This document shows positions 39,372-49,000 of a stretch of DNA of 64,000 bases, in pieces. The stretch lies in contig LT629302.1 in assembly GCA_900104375.1 (NCBI GenBank), positions 124,001 through 188,000 on the forward strand, written 5' to 3'. This stretch comes from Flavobacteriaceae bacterium MAR_2010_188. GTDB lineage: Bacteria; Bacteroidota; Bacteroidia; Flavobacteriales; Flavobacteriaceae. The stretch's first letter is position 1; each line of letters starts with the position of its first letter. Under the pieces are notes generated by a model, which searched no databases, was not told where the DNA came from, and saw only the letters and a program-made list of their open reading frames with translations. Made by a program: the position numbers and the translations under genes.

Positions 39372-40919
39372 ATGAACAATTTTAAAATAAAAATATTCCT
39401 TATCTGCACCTTTGTATCTACAATGATGTTCTCACAGCAGAAATTGGAAAAGTTAGCAAAGACCATTAAAGTAGATGCTGATGCAATCATAGACCTTAAC
39501 CTTAGTCATGTAGAAATCCAAATTGAAACTTGGGATAAAAATAACGTGGAAGTTGAAGCTTATATCGAAAGTGATAAATTATCCATGGAAGAACTGAAAC
39601 AGGCGCTAGAACAGTGGGACTTAAGAATTGTAGGCAGCGGAAACAGTATTTCCATTAATTCTAACGGCAGCAATTCGTCTTGGTCTAATTCTGACTTTAG
39701 CTTTATGAATGGAGAATCCTTGGCGGCATTGCGTAATCTGGAACTTTCCTTGGCTGATATGCCAGAAATCCCAAATTTGAGTTTTATGGCCGAAATGCCA
39801 GAAATGCCGAATCTAGCTTTTGTACAGAATATGCCGAAAGCTCCAAAAGTCCCTGAGTTACCCGAATTACCAGAAGGGATGAGAAATATTAACTTTGACT
39901 ATGAAGCTTACAAAAAAGATGGAGAAAAGTATTTAGACAAGTGGAGCAAAAATTATGAAAAGAAATATGGTAAAGATTATAAGGATAAAATGCGCTCTTG
40001 GGCCAAAGAATTTGGCAAAGTAGATTGGAAGAAATTCGAAAAGGAAATGGAAGCCTGGGGAGAAAAATTCGGAGATACTTATAATGAGGAAAACGGAGCA
40101 AAATGGGAAGCTTGGGGCGAAAAATTTGGAGAGCAGTTCGGAAAGGATTATGAAGAGAAAATGGAAGCCTGGGGACAAAAATTTGCTGCGCAGATGGAAG
40201 CGAATTCAGCAAAGCTATCTGCAGAAATGGCAGAAAAACATGCTGCACTTGCACAAGGAAACGCCAAATTAGTTAAAACCCAGGCGCAAATGGCGCTTAG
40301 TAAAGGTCAGTTGAGAAATTCTTTAGAAAACAAAGATTCTAAGACAATTAAAACGATAAAGCTTAAAGTCCCTAAAAAGGCAAAATTAAAGATGAACGTG
40401 AGACACGGAGAACTAAAGTTCACCTCATTGATTCATAATTTAAAGGCCGATATATCTCATGCTACACTTATAGCAGACTACATTGATGGAAGTGAAACTT
40501 CCATCAATGTTTCTTATTCGCCAGTGTCCATAACCGAATGGAAGACCGGAGAATTATTCCTGAATTTCGTGAATAAAGCTGAAATCAAAAACGCTAAAAA
40601 TTTGATGCTTACCTCCAATTCTTCAAATATCAGTTTAGGTAATGTTGGCGGAAATTCAATAATAAACGGAAGTTTCGGCGATTTATGGGTAGCCAGTATA
40701 GACCCTAGTTTTAAGAATTTAAATATCGTCCTAGAAAATAGCGATGCCCATATAAAATTACCGACGGCAGCATATAAGTTTCAATATAAAGGCAACCGTT
40801 CTAAATTGAGCCACCCGAAAAATAATGACGAGAGAACCAGCAGTTTTTCAACAGGAGAAATGTCAAGTGACAAGACGATTATAGTGAATTCTAAATTCAG
40901 CAATGTTTTTATGCAATAA
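39372..40919 (+). CDS. Secreted protein with Trp-Gly/Lys-Phe-Gly repeats and beta C-terminal domain
   Basis: A 515-residue exported protein not assigned to a named family. A signal peptide (1-21, ending MMFSQ) is followed by a short beta region, a Met-Pro repeat zone (about 135-175: DMPEIPNLSF, EMPEMPNLAF, NMPKAPKVPELPELPE), and a charged helical zone (about 180-320) with recurring EAWGEKFG-type units (MRSWAKEFG, MEAWGEKFG, WEAWGEKFG, MEAWGQKFA). The C-terminal 190 residues look like a DUF4097-type beta repeat (KLKVPKKAKLKMNVRHGELK). It is the third gene of the ECF operon and likely a main target of it. Confidence 0.7.
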   Translation: MNNFKIKIFLICTFVSTMMFSQQKLEKLAKTIKVDADAIIDLNLSHVEIQIETWDKNNVEVEAYIESDKLSMEELKQALEQWDLRIVGSGNSISINSNGSNSSWSNSDFSFMNGESLAALRNLELSLADMPEIPNLSFMAEMPEMPNLAFVQNMPKAPKVPELPELPEGMRNINFDYEAYKKDGEKYLDKWSKNYEKKYGKDYKDKMRSWAKEFGKVDWKKFEKEMEAWGEKFGDTYNEENGAKWEAWGEKFGEQFGKDYEEKMEAWGQKFAAQMEANSAKLSAEMAEKHAALAQGNAKLVKTQAQMALSKGQLRNSLENKDSKTIKTIKLKVPKKAKLKMNVRHGELKFTSLIHNLKADISHATLIADYIDGSETSINVSYSPVSITEWKTGELFLNFVNKAEIKNAKNLMLTSNSSNISLGNVGGNSIINGSFGDLWVASIDPSFKNLNIVLENSDAHIKLPTAAYKFQYKGNRSKLSHPKNNDERTSSFSTGEMSSDKTIIVNSKFSNVFMQ

Positions 40920-40923
40920 ATAT

Positions 40924-40931
40924 TATTTTTG
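40924..40931 (+). promoter_or_regulatory. -7 element of the M23 gene
   Basis: TATTTTTG is an exact TAnnTTTG match 19 nt before the ATG at 40951, which separates this gene from the ECF operon just upstream. Confidence 0.5.
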
Positions 40932-40950
40932 GGATTAAATACTAGAACCT

Positions 40951-41640
40951 ATGTCCCAAACCCAGTTTCACGAATTTCTTCGCAATATCGATAAAGACCC
41001 GATCAGGCTCTTAGATGAACAATTTAAGTCTAGCGACTACATTCCAATCGATTTATCGACCAACAATAAACAACTACAAGATATAGATGTTTCCTCGTCG
41101 GAAGCGTTGGATGCCTACATTTTTGGCCATATTAAGGAAAATGATGCCAGTATTGGCTATGGTGGCTATAACGAAATCCGCGGCATCTATGATCGGGCAG
41201 AAAATTTTAAGGCTGAAGAAGGCGAGGAGAAGAGAAACATCCACTTAGGTATGGACATTTGGGCCGAAGCCGAAACTAAAATCTATGCGCCTCTAGAAGG
41301 AAGAGTCCATAGTTATAGGAATAACGGTGAATTTGGAGATTATGGCCCCACAATTATCTTAGAACATAAAATGGAAGAATTTGTTTTCTATACGTTATAC
41401 GGGCATTTGAGTTTAGATTCAATGGAAAAGATGTTCGTGGGAAAAAAAATTAAGCAAGGAAAAAAAATCGGAAAATTAGGCGATTCTTCGGTAAACGGTG
41501 ATTATCCGCCGCATCTGCACCTTCAAATTATACGAAATATTGAAAATTATCAAGGAGATTATCCGGGTGTGTGCAGCCAAAAAAATCTTGAATTTTATCT
41601 AGATAATTGTCCAGATCCAAATTTACTATTGAAACTTTAA
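40951..41640 (+). CDS. M23 (LytM-type) metallopeptidase-like protein without signal peptide
   Basis: A 229-residue protein with an intact LytM zinc site: HxxxD at His98-Asp102 (IHLGMDIWAEAETKIYAPL), a supporting His152 (LYGHLS) and HxH at His188-His190 (PPHLHLQI). M23 enzymes cut peptidoglycan cross-bridges, but this one has no signal peptide or membrane segment from its only plausible start, so it may be cytoplasmic, or exported by another route. It ends 10 bp from the convergent gntP-like gene with no visible terminator. Confidence 0.82.
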   Translation: MSQTQFHEFLRNIDKDPIRLLDEQFKSSDYIPIDLSTNNKQLQDIDVSSSEALDAYIFGHIKENDASIGYGGYNEIRGIYDRAENFKAEEGEEKRNIHLGMDIWAEAETKIYAPLEGRVHSYRNNGEFGDYGPTIILEHKMEEFVFYTLYGHLSLDSMEKMFVGKKIKQGKKIGKLGDSSVNGDYPPHLHLQIIRNIENYQGDYPGVCSQKNLEFYLDNCPDPNLLLKL

Positions 41641-41650
41641 ACCCTTCAAC

Positions 41651-42994
41651 CTAAAATAAAAGAGAAAGTAACGAAACCGTTCCAAAGCCTACAAAGGCTA
41701 AGATGGTTGTCATTACGGTCCAACTTTTAAAAGTTTGTTTTTCAGTAAGGCCCAAATATTTACTCACTAACCAAAATCCGCTGTCATTTACGTGAGATAA
41801 CATGGATGCACCAGCGGCGATGGCAATTACCATTAGGGCTTTGTCGATTTCGGATATGTTTGCAGTAATAAGTGGTGCGGTAAGACCAGCTGCGGTAATC
41901 ATGGCGACCGTTGCAGATCCTTGTAGAATCCTAACCAAACCTGCGGCAATAAATGCGAAAAGCAAGATACTAACACCTTTGTCGGCGAAATAATTTGCGA
42001 GCATTTCTCCTGTATGGGTATTTACAAGCATTTGCTTAAAGACTCCGCCGGCACCGGTCAGTAGTATAATAATCCCAGCCGCTCCCATACTTTCGGTAGA
42101 AATCTTGAGCAAATGTTTTTTAGAGGCACCTCGTTTGATTCCCAATAAATACCAAGCGAGCAGATTTGCGATAATCAAGGCAGAAAAAGGATGACCAATC
42201 ATTTCTAACCACTCTTTTGCGAAATCTGGTATTCCCCAAGAATCCGTCAGCGGACTATTGATTAAGGTATTGCAAACAATCAAGAGAATGGGAACTCCGA
42301 TGATTCCAAGAATTAACCCAACTGCCGGATACGCGGTTTTAACATCGTCGGTAGTATCTAATTCGGGAGCAGAAATATTTATTTTTTTTGAAATATACTT
42401 TCCGAAAAGTGGACCGCTGATGATAGCTGCAGGAACTCCGGCTAAAAATCCAAATAAAATGACCCAGCCCAAATCTGCTCCAAGAATATCGGCTACGGCA
42501 ACAGGACCTGGAGTTGGCGGGATAAATGAATGAGTAATGGTTAGACCCGCTAACAAGGGGATAGCGTAGAGCAACAAAGATTTTTTAGTTCTCCGTTGAA
42601 GCGAATAAACCAAAGGCACTAAAATGATAAAAGCTACATCAAAAAATACTGGAATGGCAATAAAGAAACCGGTAATCGTCATCGCCCAAGTGGCCCGTTT
42701 TTCACCAAATTTTGAAAGCAGATAATTAGCCAATGCTTCAGCTCCACCAGAATGTTCTAAAATTGTCCCGAATATTGCCCCAAGACCCACCACCACTGCC
42801 ACAAAACCCAACGTCCCACCCATACCTTCTTGCATGGTTTTAATGATATCCATAGGGGGCATGCCGGCGATAATACCCACCGTAATGCTTGCAATTAAAA
42901 GTGAAATAAAGGCCTGAATCTTAAATCTTAAGATTAGGATCAATAAAACAGCGATACCGGCTAAAACCGCAAAAATCAATCTGGGTTCTAGCAT
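41651..42994 (-). CDS. Gluconate permease of the GntP family
   Basis: A 447-residue inner-membrane symporter with about 12-14 helices, for gluconate and H+. GntP-family signatures include GGTLGFVAVVVGLGAIFGTI, FIPPTPGPVAVADILGADLG and SHVNDSGFWLVSKYLGLT. It is the last gene of a four-gene unit and its ATG overlaps the stop of gnd by one base (TAATG). With gluconokinase, 6-phosphogluconate dehydrogenase and a lactonase beside it, gluconate is the likely substrate. No GntR regulator is present in the window. Confidence 0.92.
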   Translation of the reverse strand: MLEPRLIFAVLAGIAVLLILILRFKIQAFISLLIASITVGIIAGMPPMDIIKTMQEGMGGTLGFVAVVVGLGAIFGTILEHSGGAEALANYLLSKFGEKRATWAMTITGFFIAIPVFFDVAFIILVPLVYSLQRRTKKSLLLYAIPLLAGLTITHSFIPPTPGPVAVADILGADLGWVILFGFLAGVPAAIISGPLFGKYISKKINISAPELDTTDDVKTAYPAVGLILGIIGVPILLIVCNTLINSPLTDSWGIPDFAKEWLEMIGHPFSALIIANLLAWYLLGIKRGASKKHLLKISTESMGAAGIIILLTGAGGVFKQMLVNTHTGEMLANYFADKGVSILLFAFIAAGLVRILQGSATVAMITAAGLTAPLITANISEIDKALMVIAIAAGASMLSHVNDSGFWLVSKYLGLTEKQTFKSWTVMTTILAFVGFGTVSLLSLLF

Positions 42995-44400
42995 TAATCT
43001 GTCCAGTTAAAGTGAAAGAATTCCTCCGAAGGACGGTCGATACGTTGGTAAGTGTGGCCGCCAAAAAAATCTCGCTGTGCCTGGATTAAATTGGCTGGTA
43101 AATTTTCGGTTGTTATTGAAACCCAATAATTATAAGCAGACCAAAAGCAGTCTACCGGAATTCTATCTGCCATACTTAATTTTATAAAGTTGGAAATTTT
43201 TTCTTCTGAGGTTTTCAAAGTTTGAATAAAACTTTCTTCAGTTAAGATTGAATTTCCTGTTTTAAAGATATCGCTCAGTTTTTCCATCAAGGAGGATCTA
43301 ATGATACATCCGTTGGTCCAAATTCTTGCGATTTCTCCTAAATCGAGATTCCAATTGTGGATTTCACTCGCTTCTCGAAGTATCTCAAATCCTTGATGAT
43401 GATTTATAATACGGGCAAATTCGTAGCTCGATTTTACATCATCAATATTTCTTTTTGTGTAATTTTTATAAGGTTTTGCGAGCTTTTTTGAATAAGCAAC
43501 TCTATCTTCTTTAAATGCTGAAAGAAATCTAGCGTAGAGCGCAGAGCTCATCATGGTAGTTGGTAATCCCAGTTCTAGTCCGGACCTTACTGACCAAAAG
43601 CCGGTGCCTTTATTTCCTGATTTGTCTAGAATCTGGTCAAGTACAAAACTGTCATTTTCTTTGGCTCCTAAAATTGCAGTTGAAATCTCTAAAAGAAAGC
43701 TCTTTAAATTTGAAGAATTCCAACTTTCAAAAATGGTTTGTATTGCTTCATAAGGCAAGGTCAATCTTAAGATTGAATAAATTTCGGCAAGCAATTGCAT
43801 TTCGGCGTATTCTATCCCATTATGAATCATTTTCACATAATGACCAGCTCCACCAGGACCAATGTAAGTGCAACAAGGATTTCCTGCAGCATCCTTTGCA
43901 GAAATACGTTCTAGTATATGCCCAAGTTTATCATAAGCGATTTTGGGCCCACCAGGCATCATAGACGGTCCTCTTCTAGCACCTTCAGCTCCTCCAGAAA
44001 TTCCGCATCCTATAAAATATATATTGGATTCTTGTAAATATGCAATCCTTCTTTCAGTATCTAAGTAATAGGAATTTCCACCATCGATTAAAATGTCCTC
44101 ACTTTCTAAAAAAGGTTTTAATTGATCGATGACTGAATCGATTGCTGCACCTGCTTTAATCATTATCAAAATCTTCCTTGGAGCTTTTAAGGATTCAACA
44201 AAAGTTTCAAGATTTGTGAATCCTTTCAAATGCGAATATTTAGAATTTTCCTCTAAAAAATCACTGACCACATCGGCTTCGCTGCCTGCGCTTCGATTAT
44301 AAACCGATAGTGAAATATCGCTATCCAAAACATTCAAAGCTAGATTACCGCCCATTACTCCTAAACCTATAATGCCAAATTCAGATTTTTTCATCTTCAT
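42994..44400 (-). CDS. gnd: 6-phosphogluconate dehydrogenase, decarboxylating
   Basis: Oxidises 6-phosphogluconate to ribulose 5-phosphate with NADP+ in the pentose phosphate pathway. The 468-residue protein matches the usual length. Motifs are GLGVMGGNLALNVLD at the N-terminus, IDGGNSYYLDTERR, CGISGGAEGARRGPSMMPGG, VKMIHNGIEYAEMQ with the catalytic Lys and Asn, and GNKGTGFWS. The C-terminal tail carries the HTYQRID region. It takes the product of the adjacent gluconokinase. The start (ATG 44400, or 44394) lies within the 3' end of gntK. Confidence 0.95.
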   Translation of the reverse strand: MKMKKSEFGIIGLGVMGGNLALNVLDSDISLSVYNRSAGSEADVVSDFLEENSKYSHLKGFTNLETFVESLKAPRKILIMIKAGAAIDSVIDQLKPFLESEDILIDGGNSYYLDTERRIAYLQESNIYFIGCGISGGAEGARRGPSMMPGGPKIAYDKLGHILERISAKDAAGNPCCTYIGPGGAGHYVKMIHNGIEYAEMQLLAEIYSILRLTLPYEAIQTIFESWNSSNLKSFLLEISTAILGAKENDSFVLDQILDKSGNKGTGFWSVRSGLELGLPTTMMSSALYARFLSAFKEDRVAYSKKLAKPYKNYTKRNIDDVKSSYEFARIINHHQGFEILREASEIHNWNLDLGEIARIWTNGCIIRSSLMEKLSDIFKTGNSILTEESFIQTLKTSEEKISNFIKLSMADRIPVDCFWSAYNYWVSITTENLPANLIQAQRDFFGGHTYQRIDRPSEEFFHFNWTD

Positions 44401-44887
44401 TTAAATTTTTTATAATCGAATCCACGATTTTATCTGGACTTTTATCAATAGGTACTTTAATGCCATAATCAGGAATTTCTAAAGTATCAAATTGGGAGTG
44501 AAGTAAGGCTGGATTAAAATAATGATGCCCTCTCGATTTTAACCGTTGGTCGATGTCAGTAAATTTTCCATCGAGATAGACCCAAATGATCGATTCCAGG
44601 TTTTCATTAAAAATCTCCCGGTAAGATTCTTTTAAGGCAGAACATGCTAAAACACTTCCCTTATTACTTTGCCAATCTTTGAGATTTTTTGAAATGGTGT
44701 ACAGCCATGGCATCCTATCTTCGTCATTTAAAGCGATACCATCCTTCATTTTCTTGATATTCGCTTCAGAGTGAAAATCATCTGCATCGTAAAAAGGCAT
44801 AGAAAGACGCTCCGCCAGCAGTCTCCCGATTGTGGTTTTTCCGCTTCCGCTAACACCCATTACGATGATGGTTTTATTTTTTGTCAT
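44381..44887 (-). CDS. gntK: Gluconokinase
   Basis: Phosphorylates gluconate to 6-phosphogluconate with ATP. The 168-residue P-loop kinase has GVSGSGKTTIGRLLA at the N-terminus, DADDFHSEANIKKM, GIALNDEDRMPWL and SRGHHYFNPALLHSQF, all typical of GntK/IdnK. I prefer ATG 44887 to the TTG at 44893, two codons upstream. It overlaps the lactonase gene before it by 14 bp and gnd after it by 20 bp, so the operon is tightly coupled. Identification is secure. Confidence 0.95.
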   Translation of the reverse strand: MTKNKTIIVMGVSGSGKTTIGRLLAERLSMPFYDADDFHSEANIKKMKDGIALNDEDRMPWLYTISKNLKDWQSNKGSVLACSALKESYREIFNENLESIIWVYLDGKFTDIDQRLKSRGHHYFNPALLHSQFDTLEIPDYGIKVPIDKSPDKIVDSIIKNLNEDEKI

Positions 44888-45905
44888 TCCCAAAGAATGA
44901 AGATTTAACCCCTTTTACGCCAGGTACAACTCTAAAAACTGAGCCGGCAAGTGGATATTTTTGGTGTTCTTCATCTTTCATATCTACGGTTGCCGAGGTA
45001 ATATAAAGTGTTTCTAGATTATTTCCGCCAAAAGCACAAGAGGTAACGTTATGAGCAGGAACTTCTATTTTTTGTAGAGTTTCACCAGTGTTGGGATCAA
45101 AACGATACACCGCATTGCCGTTCCACATGGCGACCCAGAGCATTCCTTCTTCGTCAATAGTCATTCCGTCTGGATAACCCAACGAATTTGGCACTTCTAC
45201 CGCAACCTTTTCATTACTGATTTCACCTGTGGAGTTATTATAATCAAAAACTTTTACTTTAGCGGTCGGAGTGTCGATATAATACATTTTAGAATTATCC
45301 TTAGACCAAGCAATGCCGTTAGAAATGGTAATGCTATCTATTTTTTCTTCAACACGCCCTTCTTGATCAACCATATATAATCTTGCCGCATGTTTTTGTT
45401 CGTTAAAAGCCATTGAACCAACCCAGAGACGGCCGGCAGGATCTGCCTTGCCATCGTTAAACCGATTGGTAGGAATTTCTTTTTCTATATTAGTGAGAAG
45501 GGTAAATTGAGAATTTTCAGTATTTAAAATATAAATCCCATCTTCTAGAGCCACTACAACTTCAATATCAGATTTTGGGACTAAGGTTCCGACCATAGAA
45601 GGGGTAGGAATTGACTTATTGGTCTTAGTTTGTGGATTGTAAATATTCACTTTTTTGCCGTCGATATCTACCCAAAACAGTTCGTTGGATTTATGATTCC
45701 AAAAGGCACCTTCACCTTTAGTAGATTTAATTTCATATTCTAATTCTGCCATGAGTTTAGTTGTCATAGAATCTGTTTTTTGTGCAGTATTTTCTTCAGC
45801 CTCCAATTCTTTTGAAGAATCCTTGCAAGAAGATAAGATAAAGAAGGAACAAATTGAAAGAATACAGTAAAACCTTAATTTATGTTTTTTTAAAATTATT
45901 TTCAT
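44874..45905 (-). CDS. Lipoprotein SMP-30/gluconolactonase-type protein
   Basis: A 343-residue six-bladed beta-propeller of the SMP-30/gluconolaconase/LRE family, which hydrolyses gluconolactone to gluconate. GAFWNHKSNELFWVDIDGKK, RFNDGKADPAGRLWVGSM, NGIAWSKDNSKMYYIDTP and YPDGMTIDEEGMLWVAMW include the metal-binding Glu, Asn and Asp positions. A lipobox (ILSSC, Cys27) makes it a lipoprotein, so the reaction would take place outside the cytoplasm and supply gluconate to the GntP permease. It is the first gene of the gluconate unit. Confidence 0.88.
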   Translation of the reverse strand: MKIILKKHKLRFYCILSICSFFILSSCKDSSKELEAEENTAQKTDSMTTKLMAELEYEIKSTKGEGAFWNHKSNELFWVDIDGKKVNIYNPQTKTNKSIPTPSMVGTLVPKSDIEVVVALEDGIYILNTENSQFTLLTNIEKEIPTNRFNDGKADPAGRLWVGSMAFNEQKHAARLYMVDQEGRVEEKIDSITISNGIAWSKDNSKMYYIDTPTAKVKVFDYNNSTGEISNEKVAVEVPNSLGYPDGMTIDEEGMLWVAMWNGNAVYRFDPNTGETLQKIEVPAHNVTSCAFGGNNLETLYITSATVDMKDEEHQKYPLAGSVFRVVPGVKGVKSSFFGNDKK

Positions 45906-45970
45906 ACAAAAGAAATTAGAAATTTAAAGATAGAAGAATAAGGAGTAAAAAAAACGCCAAAGGCTTTCAA

Positions 45971-46006
45971 AAAAAATCCCAACATCATCGATGTTGGGAT
46001 TTTTTA
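45971..46006 (-). terminator. Bidirectional-looking terminator after secA
   Basis: AATCCCAACATC (45975-45986) pairs with GATGTTGGGATT (45990-46001), a 12-bp stem with a 3-nt loop. It is followed by a T run in both orientations. It lies 26 nt after the secA stop codon on the minus strand. Confidence 0.85.
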
Positions 46007-46031
46007 TTTTATCACTTATTAAAAGTGAAGT

Positions 46032-49000
46032 TTAATCATTCACAATAACCCAATCTCCTTTATCTAGTAAAGGAATGGCTTGCTTATATTTTACGGATTT
46101 GCTTTCACCGTTCATCACGTTTTTAATGGTAACCTTATCGTTTCTACCGATTTTGGGTTTGTCTCTAACGATTGTTTCTACAATTTCTGGTTGACGTTGA
46201 GTATTACCCCCTACCGCACGGCTCTGTGCAGCACGTTCGTCCATATTCGGGATTTCTTCTTTAGACGTTTCCAATTGCTCCTTTTGTCTGGTCTGTCTCG
46301 CTTCCTGAATGTTATTAGTAGTTTCTGACGGCAACTCACCTTTAAATAAAAATGAAATAACATCTTTATTTACTTGATCCAGCATTTGTTTGAATAATTC
46401 AAAAGCTTCAAACTTATAGATCAATAATGGATCTTTTTGTTCGTGAACCGCTAACTGTACCGACTGCTTAAGCTCGTCCATTTTACGCAAATGCGTTTTC
46501 CAAGAATCGTCTACAATTGCAAGGGTGATGTTCTTTTCGAAATCATTGATCAGTTGTTTTCCTTCTGATTCATACGATTTTTTAAGATCAGTAACCACTT
46601 GAATATTTTTTACGCCATCGGTAAAAGGAACCACGATTCTCTTGAATTTGTCTCCTTGATTTTCATAAACATTACGGATTACAGGAAATGCCATATCCGC
46701 ATTTTTCTGCATCTTATCCCTATAATGTTGAAAAGCGGCTTTATAAACTTTACCGGTAATATCCTTAACCGCCATAGTGTCGAATTCACTTTGCGTAAGC
46801 GGTGAACTCATTGAGAAATAACGAATCAATTCAAATTCGAAATTCTTATAATCTCCAGCGCCTTTATTTGTTTCGGTAATGATTTCGGAGGTATCATAAA
46901 TCATGTTGGCCAAATCTACCCTAAGTCGTTCGCCGAAAAGAGCGTGATGGCGACGCTTATAAACCACTTCACGTTGAGCGTTCATAACATCATCATATTC
47001 CAAAAGACGTTTTCTTACCCCGAAATTATTTTCTTCAACTTTTTTCTGAGCTCTTTCAATAGATTTTGAAATCATGGAATGTTGAATTACTTCACCTTCC
47101 TCTAGACCCATTCTGTCCATCATTTTCGCAATTCTCTCACTTCCGAACAATCTCATAAGATTATCTTCTAATGACACGTAGAATTGAGAACTTCCTGGAT
47201 CACCTTGTCGACCTGCACGACCACGTAACTGTCTGTCTACACGTCGAGAATCATGTCTTTCTGTACCAACGATTGCAAGACCACCGGCTTCTTTCACGAT
47301 TTTAGCCAATTTAATATCCGTACCACGACCCGCCATGTTGGTGGCAATAGTTACTTGACCTGGCTGACCAGCTTCGGCTACGATGTCTGCTTCTTTTTTA
47401 TGAAGTTTCGCGTTAAGTACGTTGTGTGGAATCTTTCTAATGCTAAGCATCTTTCCGAGTAACTCAGAAATTTCTACTGAAGTTGTACCGATTAAGACCG
47501 GACGTCCAGCTTCTGAAAGGTTGGTAACGTCATCGATTACTGCATTATATTTTTCACGTTTGGTCTTATAAACCAAATCCTCTTTATCATCACGGGCGAT
47601 TGGGCGGTTGGTCGGAATTTCTACCACATCCAATTTATAGATTTCCCAGAACTCACCTGCTTCGGTGGTCGCAGTACCCGTCATACCAGATAATTTTCGA
47701 TACATACGGAAGTAATTTTGAAGCGTTACCGTTGCAAACGTTTGGGTCGCATCTTCTATCTTAACGTTTTCTTTCGCTTCAATCGCTTGGTGTAGACCGT
47801 CACTATAACGACGACCGTCCATGATACGTCCGGTCTGCTCATCCACGATCATTACTTTATTTTCCATGACCACATATTGAATGTCTTTCTCAAAAAGAGC
47901 ATATGCTTTCAATAATTGGTTTAGAGTATGAATTCTTTCTGATTTAATCCCGAATTCTCTAAAAAGTTCTTCTTTTTCTTCAGCTTCCTCTTCTTTTGAA
48001 AGATTTTTAGCTTCAATTTGAGCGATTGCAACACCAATCTCTGGCATCACGAAGAAATTAGGGTCGTCTTCGCCCGAAAGAAAATCGACACCTTTATCAC
48101 TTAATTCAACCTGATTATTTTTTTCATCAATAACATAGTACAGTTCCGCATCTACCTTTGGCATCTCACGGTTATTATCCTGCATGTATTGGTTTTCAGT
48201 TTTTTGAAGTAACAGTTTTATACCTTCTTCACTCAAATACTTTATCAGCGCCTTATTTTTAGGCATACCTCTATAAACCCTTAGTAGTTTAAAACCACCG
48301 TCTTTAGTATCGCCATCGGAAATCATTTTTTTGGCTTCTGCCAAAACTCCGGTCAAATATTTTCTCTGAACCGCAACGATGCTATCAACTTTAGGTTTTA
48401 GGGCTGTAAATTCGTGACGGTCTCCTTGTGGAATGGGGCCAGAGATAATCAAGGGAGTACGCGCATCATCTACCAAAACAGAATCCACCTCATCCACAAT
48501 CGCAAAATGGTGCGGACGTTGCACAAGATCATCTGGCGAATGTGCCATATTATCCCTTAGGTAATCAAACCCGAACTCGTTATTGGTTCCGTAAGTGATA
48601 TCAGAATTATAAGCTTTTTTACGACCTTCAGAATTAGGTCTATGGTAATCGATACAGTCTACGCTAAGACCATGGAATTCAAAAATAGGAGCCATCCATG
48701 CGCTATCCCTTTTTGCAAGATAATCGTTAACCGTAACTAAGTGTACACCTTTACCAGCTAATGCATTGAGATACATCGGTAAGGTTGCTACCAAGGTTTT
48801 ACCTTCACCTGTTTGCATCTCTGCAATTTTTCCTTGGTGCATTGCTATACCACCAATAAGCTGAACATCGTAATGTACCATGTCCCAGGTTATAGGTTTT
48901 CCAGCGGCATCCCAAGAGTTGGACCAAACTGCTTGGTCATTTTCTAGAGTAACATAATCCTTAGACCCAGAAATTTCTCTATCAAACGAATTTGCGGTAA

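Noticed and set aside
39889-40254. 121-residue open frame antisense to the Trp-Gly repeat gene
   Set aside because: A shadow of the highly charged repeat region on the other strand; codon and amino acid content (PFSLHNPFRTALQ) look random.
43560-43964. 134-residue open frame antisense to gnd
   Set aside because: gnd is fully conserved here; no start context, promoter or domain for the antisense frame.
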